Positions 1-9,248 of a DNA stretch of 64,000 nt are shown piece by piece. Position numbers and translations under genes: made by a program. Source of the DNA: Candidatus Schekmanbacteria bacterium (GTDB taxonomy: Bacteria > CSSED10-310 > JACPHN01); the NCBI GenBank assembly GCA_016188575.1, contig JACPHN010000086.1, forward strand, positions 29,885-93,884, written 5' to 3'. Each line of letters begins with the position of its first letter. Position 1 is the stretch's first letter. The notes beneath the pieces were generated by a model, which saw only the letters and a list, made by a program, of their open reading frames with translations, had not been told where the DNA came from and did no database searches.

Positions 1-144
1 GCCGGTGAGCAGGTTGCGGTTGGCACCTTTCCCGACGGCAGCCGCCTGGTCGAGGGTGCTCCCGTGACCGTGGAGGAAACGCCGCTTCCCCCGCTACCGG
101 CGCGGGTCTTCCCGGATCCGCGGGACCGCGGCGACAGCTCCTAG
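1..144 (+). CDS. C-terminal end of an HlyD/RND-type periplasmic adaptor (truncated by window edge)
   Basis: An open frame enters from the left edge and ends at TAG 142-144, giving the last 47 residues only. It reads as a short beta-rich stretch (GEQVAVGTFPDGSRLVEGAP) followed by a proline-rich tail. That resembles the membrane-proximal end of efflux or type I secretion adaptor proteins, where a 'GDRVVVGGFPDLRDG'-like segment precedes the C-terminus. The next gene starts 8 bases later on the same strand and itself carries a HlyD-like domain, which supports a shared export operon. The family call rests on a short fragment. Confidence 0.45.
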   Translation, partial: AGEQVAVGTFPDGSRLVEGAPVTVEETPLPPLPARVFPDPRDRGDSS

Positions 145-152
145 CCGCGCCG

Positions 153-2294
153 ATGGTCGGCTCCTCGGCTCGCACGACGACCTTTTCTCCGGCCGCGGAG
201 GAAGCAGGGCCGGATCGCTTCAGTCCGCGCCCCTGCCTGCGCCGGGACCTGGTGATCACCGAACAGGTTCGCGACCAGAAAACCACGTTCGTGATCAAGA
301 ACCCGGCGAGTCAGACTTACTTCAGTTGTGGATCCGTCGAGATGAAGCTCCTCAGCCTGCTGGACGGCTCGGTCACCGTCGACGGGCTTGCCAACGCGGC
401 ACGCGAGCGGCACGGGCTGCGCCTCTCGCTCCGCACGGTGCAGACCTTCCTCGCCGAGCTCAAGCGGCGTGAGCTGCTCGAGCGCAGCCCCGCAGAGGCG
501 CTGTTGCTCCTCCGGGAACACCAGCTCGCCAGGCGCAAGCAGGCGCGCCGCGGGTTCGCAGGTCGCTACCTGGTAATGAGCTTCTCGCTGTTCGATCCCG
601 ACCGCCTGCTCGGATATTTCGAGCCGCGCTTGCGGTTTCTCATGTCCCGCCCCGTGCTGGCGGTCACGGCTGCGCTGGTCGCAGCCGGTTTCGCTCGCAT
701 CTTGCTGAGGGGAATGAGCCTCGAGCCGGGCGAAAGCCTTGGTGTCGTGCCCTGGAAATGGCATCACCCGTTGCTCACCTTCCTGCTGCTGCAAGCCACG
801 TTAGTGGCCCACGAGCTCGGCCACGCCTTCGCCTGCAAGCACTACGGCGGCGAAGTGCGGGAAATCGGCCTGATGCTGTTCTACTTCACCATGCCGGCGA
901 TGTATGTGAACGTGTCCGACGCATGGCTCTTTCCCGCGCGCCGCCAGAAACTCTGGGTCACCTTCGCGGGCGGCTACGTCCAGGCGACCTTGGGGGCGGC
1001 GGCGGGTATCGTCGCGATGCTGATCGGGACCGGCAGCGAGCTCACCATCGTCCTGGACCAGGTATTCGTGATGACGTGCGGTACTGCCTTGCTCTTCAAT
1101 TTCAATCCGCTGATCAAGCTCGACGGCTACTACGCGCTTGTCGACATTCTGGAGGTGCCACGGCTGCGCGAGCGCTCCTTCGCCTATCTCCGCCGGTGTC
1201 TGGCCGCGGCGGTCGGCCATGCGGCTGCGGAGACGTCGCCGGACCCGACTCTTCGTGAGCGCCGGATTTTCCGCCTCTACGGAGTGGCAGCCGCCCTGTA
1301 CACGGGCATCTTTCTGACCGTTGGCTTGAGCGCGATCGCCCAGGCGCTGGCGGCAAGCTACCAATGGGTCGGCGTCGCGGTGTTCGCTCTGCTGGTGGTG
1401 CGCCTGGTCGGCTCGCAGGCGCGCAAGGCGGGGAGCGTCCTGGTCTCGAGCCTCCGGCGACGAGCGGGGCGCCGGCGGGCGCTGGTGAGCATCGGGGCGG
1501 TGCTCATGCTGGCCGCGCTGGCGGTCTTTGGCAGGGTTTCGCGCGAGGTCCGGGGGGAGGGTCACATCGTCGCCGCCTCGGAAATCGCATGGCGCGCCCC
1601 CCGCAGCGGAATCGCCATACCCGCCGTGGGCCGCGGGGCAGCGGTGGTGCGCGCCAACAGCATAGTGTTCGAAATTCGGGATCACGACCTCGAAGCGCGG
1701 CTGGATGACGCCCGTCGCGAGCTCGAAACTCAGCACTGGTCGGTGCTTCAGGCGGCTGCCGGCGACGATTCGGCCGCGGCAGCGGTGCTGGGCGCGCGCG
1801 AAATGTCGCTGAGAAGCCGGGTGGCGGCGCTCGAGCGCGAACGCGACGCGACCGTCGTCCGTGCACCATTCGATGCCATCGTCTTGACGCCGCGCTTTTG
1901 GCAACGCGCTGGGCAGGCAGTATCCGAGGGCGAAGAGGTTTGTCGTCTTGGTGACGCGAAGGCCGTGTACTTTTCGGCCATGGTCCCCGCAGTCGACGTC
2001 CTGGGAGCTCGGCCCGGCGCTACGGTGAGGGTTCGCCTCCGCGCGCGCCCCCAGGTAGCGCTGACCGGGACCGTAGTCAGCGTCGCGAGCGAGCCCATCA
2101 AGGCGGAGGATGCCGAAAACAGGCGCGACGAGTCGCTTTATGAGGTGCGCGTGGCGCTCGAGGCGGCTGACGCCGGGGTTCGCCTGTTGCCCGGGCTGAC
2201 TGGCGTGGCGGCGATCGACGCGGGCACGCACAGCCCCATCGACGCCGCCTGGCACGCCATCCGGCGGGCGGTGCGGGCCGACCTCTGGGTGTGA
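153..2294 (+). CDS. PqqD-like / M50 site-2-protease-like / HlyD-like fusion membrane protein
   Basis: A 713-residue protein with three modules. Residues about 30-120 look like a PqqD-type winged domain (peptide recognition in RiPP systems). The middle is a polytopic membrane peptidase of the M50 family, with the zinc motif HELGH at 220-224 and the third-ligand motif LDGYY at 323-327. The C-terminal third (about 455-700) is a lipoyl/HlyD-like adaptor with a charged helical stretch and a VRAPFDAIV segment. Known proteins with this plan are annotated as peptide zinc metalloproteases or HlyD adaptors and sit with ABC or RND exporters. The preceding gene, 8 bases upstream, ends in an adaptor-like tail. 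Likely role: inner-membrane processing and/or export of a peptide. The substrate is not visible here. Confidence 0.8.
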   Translation: MVGSSARTTTFSPAAEEAGPDRFSPRPCLRRDLVITEQVRDQKTTFVIKNPASQTYFSCGSVEMKLLSLLDGSVTVDGLANAARERHGLRLSLRTVQTFLAELKRRELLERSPAEALLLLREHQLARRKQARRGFAGRYLVMSFSLFDPDRLLGYFEPRLRFLMSRPVLAVTAALVAAGFARILLRGMSLEPGESLGVVPWKWHHPLLTFLLLQATLVAHELGHAFACKHYGGEVREIGLMLFYFTMPAMYVNVSDAWLFPARRQKLWVTFAGGYVQATLGAAAGIVAMLIGTGSELTIVLDQVFVMTCGTALLFNFNPLIKLDGYYALVDILEVPRLRERSFAYLRRCLAAAVGHAAAETSPDPTLRERRIFRLYGVAAALYTGIFLTVGLSAIAQALAASYQWVGVAVFALLVVRLVGSQARKAGSVLVSSLRRRAGRRRALVSIGAVLMLAALAVFGRVSREVRGEGHIVAASEIAWRAPRSGIAIPAVGRGAAVVRANSIVFEIRDHDLEARLDDARRELETQHWSVLQAAAGDDSAAAAVLGAREMSLRSRVAALERERDATVVRAPFDAIVLTPRFWQRAGQAVSEGEEVCRLGDAKAVYFSAMVPAVDVLGARPGATVRVRLRARPQVALTGTVVSVASEPIKAEDAENRRDESLYEVRVALEAADAGVRLLPGLTGVAAIDAGTHSPIDAAWHAIRRAVRADLWV

Positions 2295-2478
2295 GCGGGC
2301 GCCTCGGCTGCGGGCGGGCCCCCGGAGTCACCTCGCGCGCCAGCAGCCCACACACGACCCGCCAGCGCCGCGGTGCTTCCGTCAAGTCCGCATTGAGCTG
2401 GCCACGAAAATGGGATTGGACCCCGCGGCCCGTGGCCGCCGCTCGGCATCGCGAGCAGCGGCCACCAGCTCTCGCCGC

Positions 2479-4932
2479 CTATTCGAACACCGCTCCCATG
2501 GCCTCGCACCGGTCCGCATAGCCACCTCCCGAGAAAAGCCTCCCCTCACCCCACGCCACCAGCATCTCACCGCCGGTACTCGCGGCCACCGTGGGGCCCT
2601 CGCAGATGTCTGCTCCCGAGCTCCCCGCAGTTCCTGCGAACTGACCCATCGCCGTCCAGGCCCCACCGATGCGGTCGAGATGCCACATTTCCAGCGTCTG
2701 TGGGATGATGGAGCCGAACCAGCCCGGCCTTCCGCGCGACAGCACCATGTAGAAGCCGCTGTCATTGCCCGCCAGCGCGATCGCCGGGGCCAAGGGCTCG
2801 GCAATCGCCGGCACGTTGCCAAGTGCGGCAAACGTTCGGCCGCCGTCCGTACTGGCCGTCGCCTGAAGCTTGCCGTCGCGATCGACGCTGACTGCGAGCA
2901 CCATGTCGCCGGCGATGGCGAGCTGGCCCCCGGAATACGCCTCCGGAAGGGCAAATGGAGCCGAAAAGGTCGCGCCGCCATCCTCGCTGCGAACAACGAG
3001 AGCTGTGCCGTAGGCGGCATAGAGCAAGAGCACGACTTCCTTGTCCTCCTCGGCGAAGGCGAGAAGCCGCTGCACGGAGACGATTCCGCCGGCAGCGGAG
3101 CTGATCTCGGTGAGCTTGGTGGCAACCGAATCGGTGGCGGAGACGCTGACGACGTCGAGATGGTCGGGGAATCCCGTGCCACCGTGCGGCGCAAATACCG
3201 TAAGCAGGTCGCCGTTTTTCAACCGCTCCGCCTGCGGGCTGAAGGCGTCGCCGGCAATGGCGACCACGGTGTGGCTCTGCCACGCGTCCGTTGTCATGTA
3301 CGCCGTGACAGGTTGCGACCACCCATCCCCCGCTTGTTGCACCACCAGGCTTTCCACGCCCGGCCCGGTCACGTCCGCGTGAACGATTTCCTCGTGACGG
3401 GCGCAGTCGTCGTCGAGCCGCACGTATCGCGTGCTCCAGCGGCTCATTTCTGCCTTCGCCTCGGACCTCACTAGCGGTCCTGCGCGGCCCACTGTCCAGA
3501 AAGCAACCGGCGCCGAGTCCGCACCAAAATTTACCTTGGTGGAGAGGTGTAGCAGCAGGTCCTGTTCATTCCTTTGGTACGCCGCGACGTCCACTGGGGC
3601 GCCGAACGACAGATCCGCTCCCGCGCTGGCGATCTCGGCGTTGATCGCGGCTCCCTCTGCCAAGCGCGCACACGAGGTGGCAAGGGTGTGGACGCCGAGC
3701 GCCCAGCCGCTTGCAGTTGCGGCTACTACGGGTCCGCCGGTCATGTTGCTCGGGTCTGCCAGCTCTCCCAGGTCGCGAAAGCTGTTGCCTCCGTCTGTCG
3801 AAAGAGCCGCCAGCACCGGGGAACCGCCGGGCGCCGAAACGCCGTCACGCCAGGCGACCAGCGCCGTCCCGTGGGCGTTGACCGCAACGCCATAAGCAAA
3901 GCGGTCGGCCGGTTCGCGGGAGGCGACAGCCACGCGCGCGTCACGAGAAAAGGTCGCACCGCCGTCATAAGAGGCCGCGCACCACAAGTCGGGAGTATTT
4001 TCGCTCGGGTTACGGCGCTCGTCGGTCCAGCACGCGAGCAGGCCGCTATCGCCCAAGTGGGTAAGGCTCAAGCGCGAAACGACATCGCGGAGGTGAGGCG
4101 TGCTCGCTCTGTCATCGACGCGGAGGGGTTGGGAAAACGTGGCGCCACCGTCGAGGCTGCGGCTGACGAACACGCGCGCGATTTCCTCGTCGGACGCGAG
4201 AGCGTGTGCTTGCAGATCTATGTAGGCAAGCACCGCGCCCGGGCCCCCATCGCTCGCGAGGGCGAAGTCGGCGATGAGGTCCGAGTCCGGGAGGACGAGT
4301 GCCGCGCTAACGAAAGCGCCGAACGTGCGCCCGCCGTCCCGGCTCGTGGCGACCTCGATGTGCTCCCTGCACCGCGGATCGGTAACGACCCGAGCAGCGT
4401 AGACGCGATTGCCAGCCGCCGGCGCGAGGCGCATTCTGGCCTGGGGGGGGCCGCACGGCTCCGGCACAGGATCGAAGACGGTAGACTCGGACCAGGCAAC
4501 GCCGTCGATGCTTGTCATCACGTGCACAAACGCGGCCTCGTCCGTCTCGACGCTGTAGGCGGCGACCCAGGTACCGTCCTCCGCGCGCACGAGGTCGACC
4601 GCGAAGGCGGGTTCCCCGGCATCGCCAAGTCGCGACTCGGGACCGAAGGACCCGCCGGCGTCACGCGACAGCGCGACGTAGGTCTGGGTAAGCCCGCTGC
4701 GGTCGTCGGTGAAGAGGGCCGCGAGCTCGTTGCCGCTCGATGTCAGCGTGGCGATGATCTGCCTGGCGGCGGGGCTTTCCGTGTCGTGCATGCGAAACGG
4801 GCCTGTTTTCAGCGCCACCGCGCCGGTGCCCTGGTCGTCGCACCCAAGGATCGGGGCACAGGCGAGCCAGACGGCGACAGCGACTCGGCGTGTCCAGTGA
4901 CGGCGCGATCTCGATCGAGATGGGACGGACAT
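2479..4932 (-). CDS. BNR/sialidase-like repeat lipoprotein
   Basis: An 817-residue predicted lipoprotein. I place the start at 4932 (MSVPSR...) rather than an upstream in-frame ATG because AGGAGG lies 7 bases before it and the signal peptide then begins with an Arg-rich n-region and ends at the lipobox ILGC. The body contains at least eight Asp-box-like motifs (SRDAGGSF, SRDGGRTF, SLDGGATF, SYDGGATF, STDGGNSF, SEDGGATF, STDGGRTF). This is the signature of BNR beta-propellers as in sialidases and photosystem-assembly or carbohydrate-binding proteins. No complete sialidase active site was recognised, so enzymatic activity is not claimed. A sigma-54-type promoter lies about 50 bases upstream of the start. 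It is convergent with the M50/HlyD gene. Confidence 0.75.
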   Translation of the reverse strand: MSVPSRSRSRRHWTRRVAVAVWLACAPILGCDDQGTGAVALKTGPFRMHDTESPAARQIIATLTSSGNELAALFTDDRSGLTQTYVALSRDAGGSFGPESRLGDAGEPAFAVDLVRAEDGTWVAAYSVETDEAAFVHVMTSIDGVAWSESTVFDPVPEPCGPPQARMRLAPAAGNRVYAARVVTDPRCREHIEVATSRDGGRTFGAFVSAALVLPDSDLIADFALASDGGPGAVLAYIDLQAHALASDEEIARVFVSRSLDGGATFSQPLRVDDRASTPHLRDVVSRLSLTHLGDSGLLACWTDERRNPSENTPDLWCAASYDGGATFSRDARVAVASREPADRFAYGVAVNAHGTALVAWRDGVSAPGGSPVLAALSTDGGNSFRDLGELADPSNMTGGPVVAATASGWALGVHTLATSCARLAEGAAINAEIASAGADLSFGAPVDVAAYQRNEQDLLLHLSTKVNFGADSAPVAFWTVGRAGPLVRSEAKAEMSRWSTRYVRLDDDCARHEEIVHADVTGPGVESLVVQQAGDGWSQPVTAYMTTDAWQSHTVVAIAGDAFSPQAERLKNGDLLTVFAPHGGTGFPDHLDVVSVSATDSVATKLTEISSAAGGIVSVQRLLAFAEEDKEVVLLLYAAYGTALVVRSEDGGATFSAPFALPEAYSGGQLAIAGDMVLAVSVDRDGKLQATASTDGGRTFAALGNVPAIAEPLAPAIALAGNDSGFYMVLSRGRPGWFGSIIPQTLEMWHLDRIGGAWTAMGQFAGTAGSSGADICEGPTVAASTGGEMLVAWGEGRLFSGGGYADRCEAMGAVFE

Positions 4933-4985
4933 GATTGGCCTCCTGACCTGGAGCATGAACGTGTAGTGACTGTCCACGTGTTTTA

Positions 4986-5001
4986 TGCAAGCTCAAGGCC
5001 A
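4986..5001 (-). promoter_or_regulatory. Sigma-54 (-24/-12) promoter for the BNR lipoprotein
   Basis: On the minus strand the sequence reads TGGCCTTGAGCTTGCA, with -24 GG and -12 GC separated by 10 bases. The predicted start of transcription is near 4975, about 42 nt before the ATG at 4932. The -24 box is TGGCCT rather than TGGCAC, so it is one of the weaker matches of the nine. Confidence 0.55.
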
Positions 5002-5378
5002 GGGCTGAATCACCGCCGGTTCGCCGTCGGCGTGAGCAGCCCGGCATCCGCCCCTCCCTGCGCCGGCGGCGCGGGAGGCACATCGCTCGTTGCTCCAGCC
5101 CCCGGCATGACGATAGCGACGCCATCGCGCCGCGACACACGAGGGTATGGGTATGCGCAAGGTGCAACGCGATTCTCGCGGGGGGAGGAGGTGACGTGGG
5201 GGGTCTTCGGGTTGCAGGTGACGAGCCGCGGTGGCAAGCTGCAATCCCCTACAATGCAGACTTACAGCCCCGCCGCCGGCCCCGCCGCGGGAGGCCAAAT
5301 CGCCCTGAGCGCCGCGTCCACGGCGTTGCCACGCAGCTCGGTTGGCATTAACCTGTACCCCGAAGCGAGGACCCTACC

Positions 5379-5939
5379 TTGAAAAACGCCGCTATCGAAG
5401 ACCGCTTGATCACCGCCGACGAGCTCGAGCGCATCGCCCATCGGTTCGGCCGCTCCGAGCTCATCGACGGAAGGATTGTCCAGATGAGCCCTACAGGTGC
5501 AAAGCATGGCGCTATCGAGCTGCAGGTCGGCATGATATTGCGGCAATACGTGCGGAAACATCGTCTTGGCTACGTTGGTGGCGGCGAGGTCGGCTGCAAG
5601 CTCGCCAGCGATCGGGTTTGTGCGCCAGATGTGCTCTTCGTTCGGCGCGAGCGGGTTCCGCCGGACGGCCCGCCCGACGGTTTCTGGCCCTTCGCCCCCG
5701 ACCTGGCGGTGGAGGTCGTTTCGCCGCACGAGACCGGCACCCGGGTCCGCGACAAGGCCAACGACTGGATCGCCGCCGGCTCTCAGGCCGTCTGGACCGT
5801 TGATCCCGACTCCCAAACCGTCACTGTCTATGCGCGCGGCGTGGCGCCCCGCGTCCTCGGCATCGCCGAGACCCTCGAGGGCGGCTCCGCCCTGCCCGGC
5901 TTCGTTTGCCTGGTGGACGAGATTTTCAGCGCAGAATAG
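5379..5939 (+). CDS. Uma2-family PD-(D/E)XK endonuclease-like protein
   Basis: A 186-residue protein of the Uma2 (DUF820) family, a restriction-endonuclease-fold group common in genomes with many accessory genes. The expected catalytic residues are visible: D84 in CAPDVLF, E112 in LAVEVVSP and K126 in VRDKANDW. The characteristic Y/W-x-V-D-P strand follows (WTVDPDSQTVTVY). Length matches the family. The ATG is preceded by ACCCTACCTTG with no strong ribosome binding site. It stands alone, divergent from the BNR lipoprotein and convergent with the next gene. The cellular role of Uma2 proteins is unresolved. Confidence 0.9.
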   Translation: MKNAAIEDRLITADELERIAHRFGRSELIDGRIVQMSPTGAKHGAIELQVGMILRQYVRKHRLGYVGGGEVGCKLASDRVCAPDVLFVRRERVPPDGPPDGFWPFAPDLAVEVVSPHETGTRVRDKANDWIAAGSQAVWTVDPDSQTVTVYARGVAPRVLGIAETLEGGSALPGFVCLVDEIFSAE

Positions 5940-5974
5940 AGCAACTCGACTGCAACCATGAGACGCCGCCCTCT

Positions 5975-6751
5975 TCAGCGGTCCAGCGTAACGCTCAATC
6001 CGACGAAGAATAGGTCGTCCTTGCCATCCGCGTTGAGGTCCACCAGCGGGACGACGTAGCTGCCCGACAGCGTCGCCGACAGCGAGCCAACGCGGTACGA
6101 GAGCGGAAGCGACAGCCCCGCGTACGTCCACTTCCCTGCGGTGCCGTACTGGTTGCTATAGGCGACGACGATTGCAGGCGAAAGGCTCCACCGGTCCTCT
6201 CCCCAGGCGAGGCTTGCGGCCGTGCCGAGCTCGAGATGGTCGCCCTCGATCTTGTCGTCGAGGCCGCGCGAATAGGAGAGGAACAGGGAGAAAAGCGCAT
6301 TCGCTCCGTATTCCAGACGCAGGTTGAGCTCCAGGTCCCGGGCATCGCCGTAGGCGACCTCCTTCGTCCAGGTCGAGACGTAGCCGTAATAAAGGAAGCT
6401 CACCGACGTCGTGAGGGTTTCGGGGATCAGCTCGTGCTCGTAGGCGATCGTGGCATCGATCTCGTCGATTGACGTCTCGTCGTCGCCTGCCTTTTCGTCG
6501 CGCACCAGACCTGCGACGAACCCAGTGCTCACCGTGAGGCCGGGCGCGAAGGATGGGGAGTAGTAGAGATACGTCAGTAGCGCGGGATCATCGTGGCTGA
6601 GCTCGTAGCCGCGCCAGACATAACGACTGTAGGTGTCGAGCGTGAGCTGGATCCCGCGGGAGGTTCCGCCGTCCGTTTCTTCGGCGGCGTGCGCGCTGAG
6701 CGCCAGGGACAACAGTGCTCCGAGTAGCAAGACTTCCGTAGTCGATCGCAT
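5975..6751 (-). CDS. TorF-like putative outer-membrane beta-barrel protein
   Basis: A 258-residue protein with a clear signal peptide (LLLGALLSLALSAHA, cleavage near AHA-AEE). Alternating-hydrophobicity strands follow: LTLDTYSRYVWRGYELS near the mature N-terminus, which resembles the 'SNYVWRG' start of TorF-family porins, and YSRGLDDKI later. It ends in an amphipathic strand (FVGLSVTLDR), although the last residue is Arg rather than the usual aromatic. It lies downstream of the aminotransferase and transketolase-like genes on the same strand with an 84-base gap, so it may be co-transcribed or independent. The ligand is unknown. Confidence 0.65.
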   Translation of the reverse strand: MRSTTEVLLLGALLSLALSAHAAEETDGGTSRGIQLTLDTYSRYVWRGYELSHDDPALLTYLYYSPSFAPGLTVSTGFVAGLVRDEKAGDDETSIDEIDATIAYEHELIPETLTTSVSFLYYGYVSTWTKEVAYGDARDLELNLRLEYGANALFSLFLSYSRGLDDKIEGDHLELGTAASLAWGEDRWSLSPAIVVAYSNQYGTAGKWTYAGLSLPLSYRVGSLSATLSGSYVVPLVDLNADGKDDLFFVGLSVTLDR

Positions 6752-6835
6752 TTTCCATCAACCTGTTGCCAGCCCCCATAGTAGGCCTGGAGCGGGCGCC
6801 CACCGCGAGCACGAGCCCGCAAAGCCATTGGCTAA

Positions 6836-9223
6836 TTATTCGACGTAGTCGCGAATCGCGCGGAACTGGCTCTCGCCGTCCAGACCCGCCTCCAGCATGA
6901 CCCGCTGCGCCTGGCCGCTGCCCAGGAAGTGCCCATGGCGGAACGGATGCAGGCTCGCCGCCCGCCCGCGGTCCGAGCGCACCCAGCGATACAGGGTAGG
7001 CAGCGTGAAACCGGTGATGCCGATGGCCTCTTGCGCAGCCCGCTCGGGAAAGATCAGGTCCTGCTCCGCGCGCGGCAGGGCGTCGAACAGCTCGAGACTC
7101 GCCACGTAGTAGACGTCGACATCGATCCCGTGCTGCACGAGCAGCGGCAAGGCCTGCTCGACGAAAGCGTAGGCAACACCGCTTTCCTGGAGCACGACCG
7201 TGCCTGCGGGTTTTTCGGCCACCCGCAGGTGATAGACACCGGACACCGCCGCCGATGCCGGTGCCAGGCCGAGCTTCTGGCGATCCGGCACGCGCTCGGT
7301 GGGCCGCGTGACGAACGGCGCGATGAGCGCCGGCCGCCGCTGCAGCGCCGCGGTCAAGAGCGGCCAGACTTCTTGCGGATCCCAAGGCGTCAGCGTCATT
7401 GCCGTGCCCGGCGGGAAATTTTCCTGCAAGAGCTGCAGCGCCTGCGGGTCGGCGTGCGTTGGCCCGTCTTCACCCGTCTTCAGCCCGGCGTGGGCGCAGA
7501 TCAGAATGAACGGGCGAAATGGTTCGCCCGCCGCGAGCGCTCGCCGCGCCTGGTTGCCGATGGCGTGGAGCCGCGCCGCAATGTGGCCGAGCGGGGCGAT
7601 GAAGGCGCCGTATGAAGACCCCGCGCCGATGTGGCGCCCAAACGAGGACAGCCCGGAAAAGATCCCCGCCATGGCATCCTCGCAGATTCCTCCGAGCGAC
7701 AGCACGCGTGAACCCGGGTTGGCAGTCGCATTGAAAAAGCCTTCGGGGAAGCCATCGGCGGCCGTACTGATATTCGTCGACCCGAGCAGATCCGCCGCCG
7801 CGACCAGGATCGCCCCGTCGCTCCGGCGATTGTAGTAGCTCAGCGCCCGGCCGAGCTCCCCGCGCAACGTCACCGTGGCACCGGGCGAGAGTCTCAGCTC
7901 GGCCGGCGGCTGCGCTCCGAGCTGCTGCGCCGCCTCGTAGACTGCCTCGATCTTCGGCGCACCGGCGCGCGCCCGGCGCGCGCGACAGTCGAGCCGCTGC
8001 TTGGCCTCCCGAAGCCGATCCGCGAGCGCTGCGACCATCGCCGTCTCCAGCTCGAGATTCCGCCGCACCACTCCGAGCGCTTCCCAGAAACACTCCTCGG
8101 TCAGCTCGACGATCTTGCCGCCCTGGCACCGCTGCGCCTCGGCCTCACATCGCGGCAGCATCGCGTTGGTCCGATCCAGAAGCGGTGCGATGGCATCGAA
8201 GAACGGTTGCGCGCACAGCTTGTGCCCGGCACCGTGGCTCGCCCTGCCCTCGATCCCGTAGCGCCACCCCTTCGTCGTGCGGTAGACGATCGCAGTGGGT
8301 TGGCCGTTTCCCAGCGCGAGCGCCAGCCGCTGTGCGGTCACGATCGCCTGCAGATCGCGGCCATCGGGTACAAAAAGGACATTCCAGTCGTGCAGGTACG
8401 CCAGCTCCATCGGGTTCCACTGGACGTAGTCGCCGGGCGTTGCGTTCTCGCGGCAAACGCGGTTGGAGTCAATCGAGGCCTGATTCCAGTCCACATGCAG
8501 AATCGCGTTGCCGAGCGAAGCCGTGCCGGCGGCCGCCAGCGCCTCGGCGACGCGGCCCGGCGTCATGCCGCCCTCGCCCTCGACGATGTGCACCCGCGGT
8601 GCGTCCTCCGCCCCAAAGTAGTCGGTCGCGCCAAATGCCAGACCGAGCGACGATGCCACGCCGACGCCTGACGCCCCCGTCGACAGTCGCAAGAACGGCG
8701 TGGCCGGCGTCGGGTGCCCGTCCAGCGGTTTCACCCCGTACTGCAGGAAGAGCGGCGTCCTCTTGGTCGGGTTCTGCCTGAACCCCAGCAGGTCTTCGAG
8801 CCTGAGCTGATAGCGCGGGTCCTTTGGCAGGAGCTCGGGAGCCCCCAGGCGAATGATCTCGTTGCGCATCGCCCACAGCGCGTACAGCCCGAGCGCCTTG
8901 TGGCCGGCGGCGTACGAGACGATGTCGGCGTCGTCTCGATCCGGATCCGACACGTCGTAGTCCAGGACGTCGAAGAGCAGGCTTGCCACGAAGCGACCCG
9001 ACGAAATAGACCCCCCAGGATGCCCGGAGAGCGGTGCGTAGTTATACAGCAGCGCGCAAAGCGAGCGGTAAATGGCATCGAACGTTTCGAAGTGCTCACG
9101 CTCGCCGGCGCTGAGCGGCTGGCGCTCGGCCGCGGAGAGCTCGGCGATGTTGACGTATTTTCCGCGGCGTGCGGCAAACACCAGCGCGCGCGGAACGGCA
9201 GTCGCAAGTGCTGCGATGGTCAT
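6836..9223 (-). CDS. Transketolase-like, thiamine-diphosphate-dependent enzyme
   Basis: A 795-residue protein with the two-domain layout of single-chain transketolase/E1 enzymes. The N-terminal half has the SGHPGGSISSGRF segment (H68) and a thiamine-diphosphate/metal motif reading GEGG (216-219) through VDWNQ (245-249), where G-[DE]-G...N is expected. The second half has a pyrimidine-binding-like domain (ISTAADGFPEGFF, LGGICEDAMAGIFSG) and a C-terminal domain (VVLQESGVAYAFVEQALPLL). Length is greater than typical transketolase (about 660) and shorter than AceE (about 890), so a 2-oxoacid dehydrogenase E1-like role is also possible. It starts 25 bases after the aminotransferase gene, so the two are very probably one operon. 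A joint pathway (transamination, then oxoacid or ketol metabolism) is inference. Confidence 0.8.
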   Translation of the reverse strand: MTIAALATAVPRALVFAARRGKYVNIAELSAAERQPLSAGEREHFETFDAIYRSLCALLYNYAPLSGHPGGSISSGRFVASLLFDVLDYDVSDPDRDDADIVSYAAGHKALGLYALWAMRNEIIRLGAPELLPKDPRYQLRLEDLLGFRQNPTKRTPLFLQYGVKPLDGHPTPATPFLRLSTGASGVGVASSLGLAFGATDYFGAEDAPRVHIVEGEGGMTPGRVAEALAAAGTASLGNAILHVDWNQASIDSNRVCRENATPGDYVQWNPMELAYLHDWNVLFVPDGRDLQAIVTAQRLALALGNGQPTAIVYRTTKGWRYGIEGRASHGAGHKLCAQPFFDAIAPLLDRTNAMLPRCEAEAQRCQGGKIVELTEECFWEALGVVRRNLELETAMVAALADRLREAKQRLDCRARRARAGAPKIEAVYEAAQQLGAQPPAELRLSPGATVTLRGELGRALSYYNRRSDGAILVAAADLLGSTNISTAADGFPEGFFNATANPGSRVLSLGGICEDAMAGIFSGLSSFGRHIGAGSSYGAFIAPLGHIAARLHAIGNQARRALAAGEPFRPFILICAHAGLKTGEDGPTHADPQALQLLQENFPPGTAMTLTPWDPQEVWPLLTAALQRRPALIAPFVTRPTERVPDRQKLGLAPASAAVSGVYHLRVAEKPAGTVVLQESGVAYAFVEQALPLLVQHGIDVDVYYVASLELFDALPRAEQDLIFPERAAQEAIGITGFTLPTLYRWVRSDRGRAASLHPFRHGHFLGSGQAQRVMLEAGLDGESQFRAIRDYVE

Positions 9224-9248
9224 GATTGTCTCCTATCGACGGCGGCGA

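Noticed and set aside
801-2255. 484-residue minus-strand open frame opposite the M50/HlyD gene
   Set aside because: Antisense shadow in GC-rich DNA; no family motif or ribosome binding site, while the plus strand has clear HELGH and LDGYY motifs.
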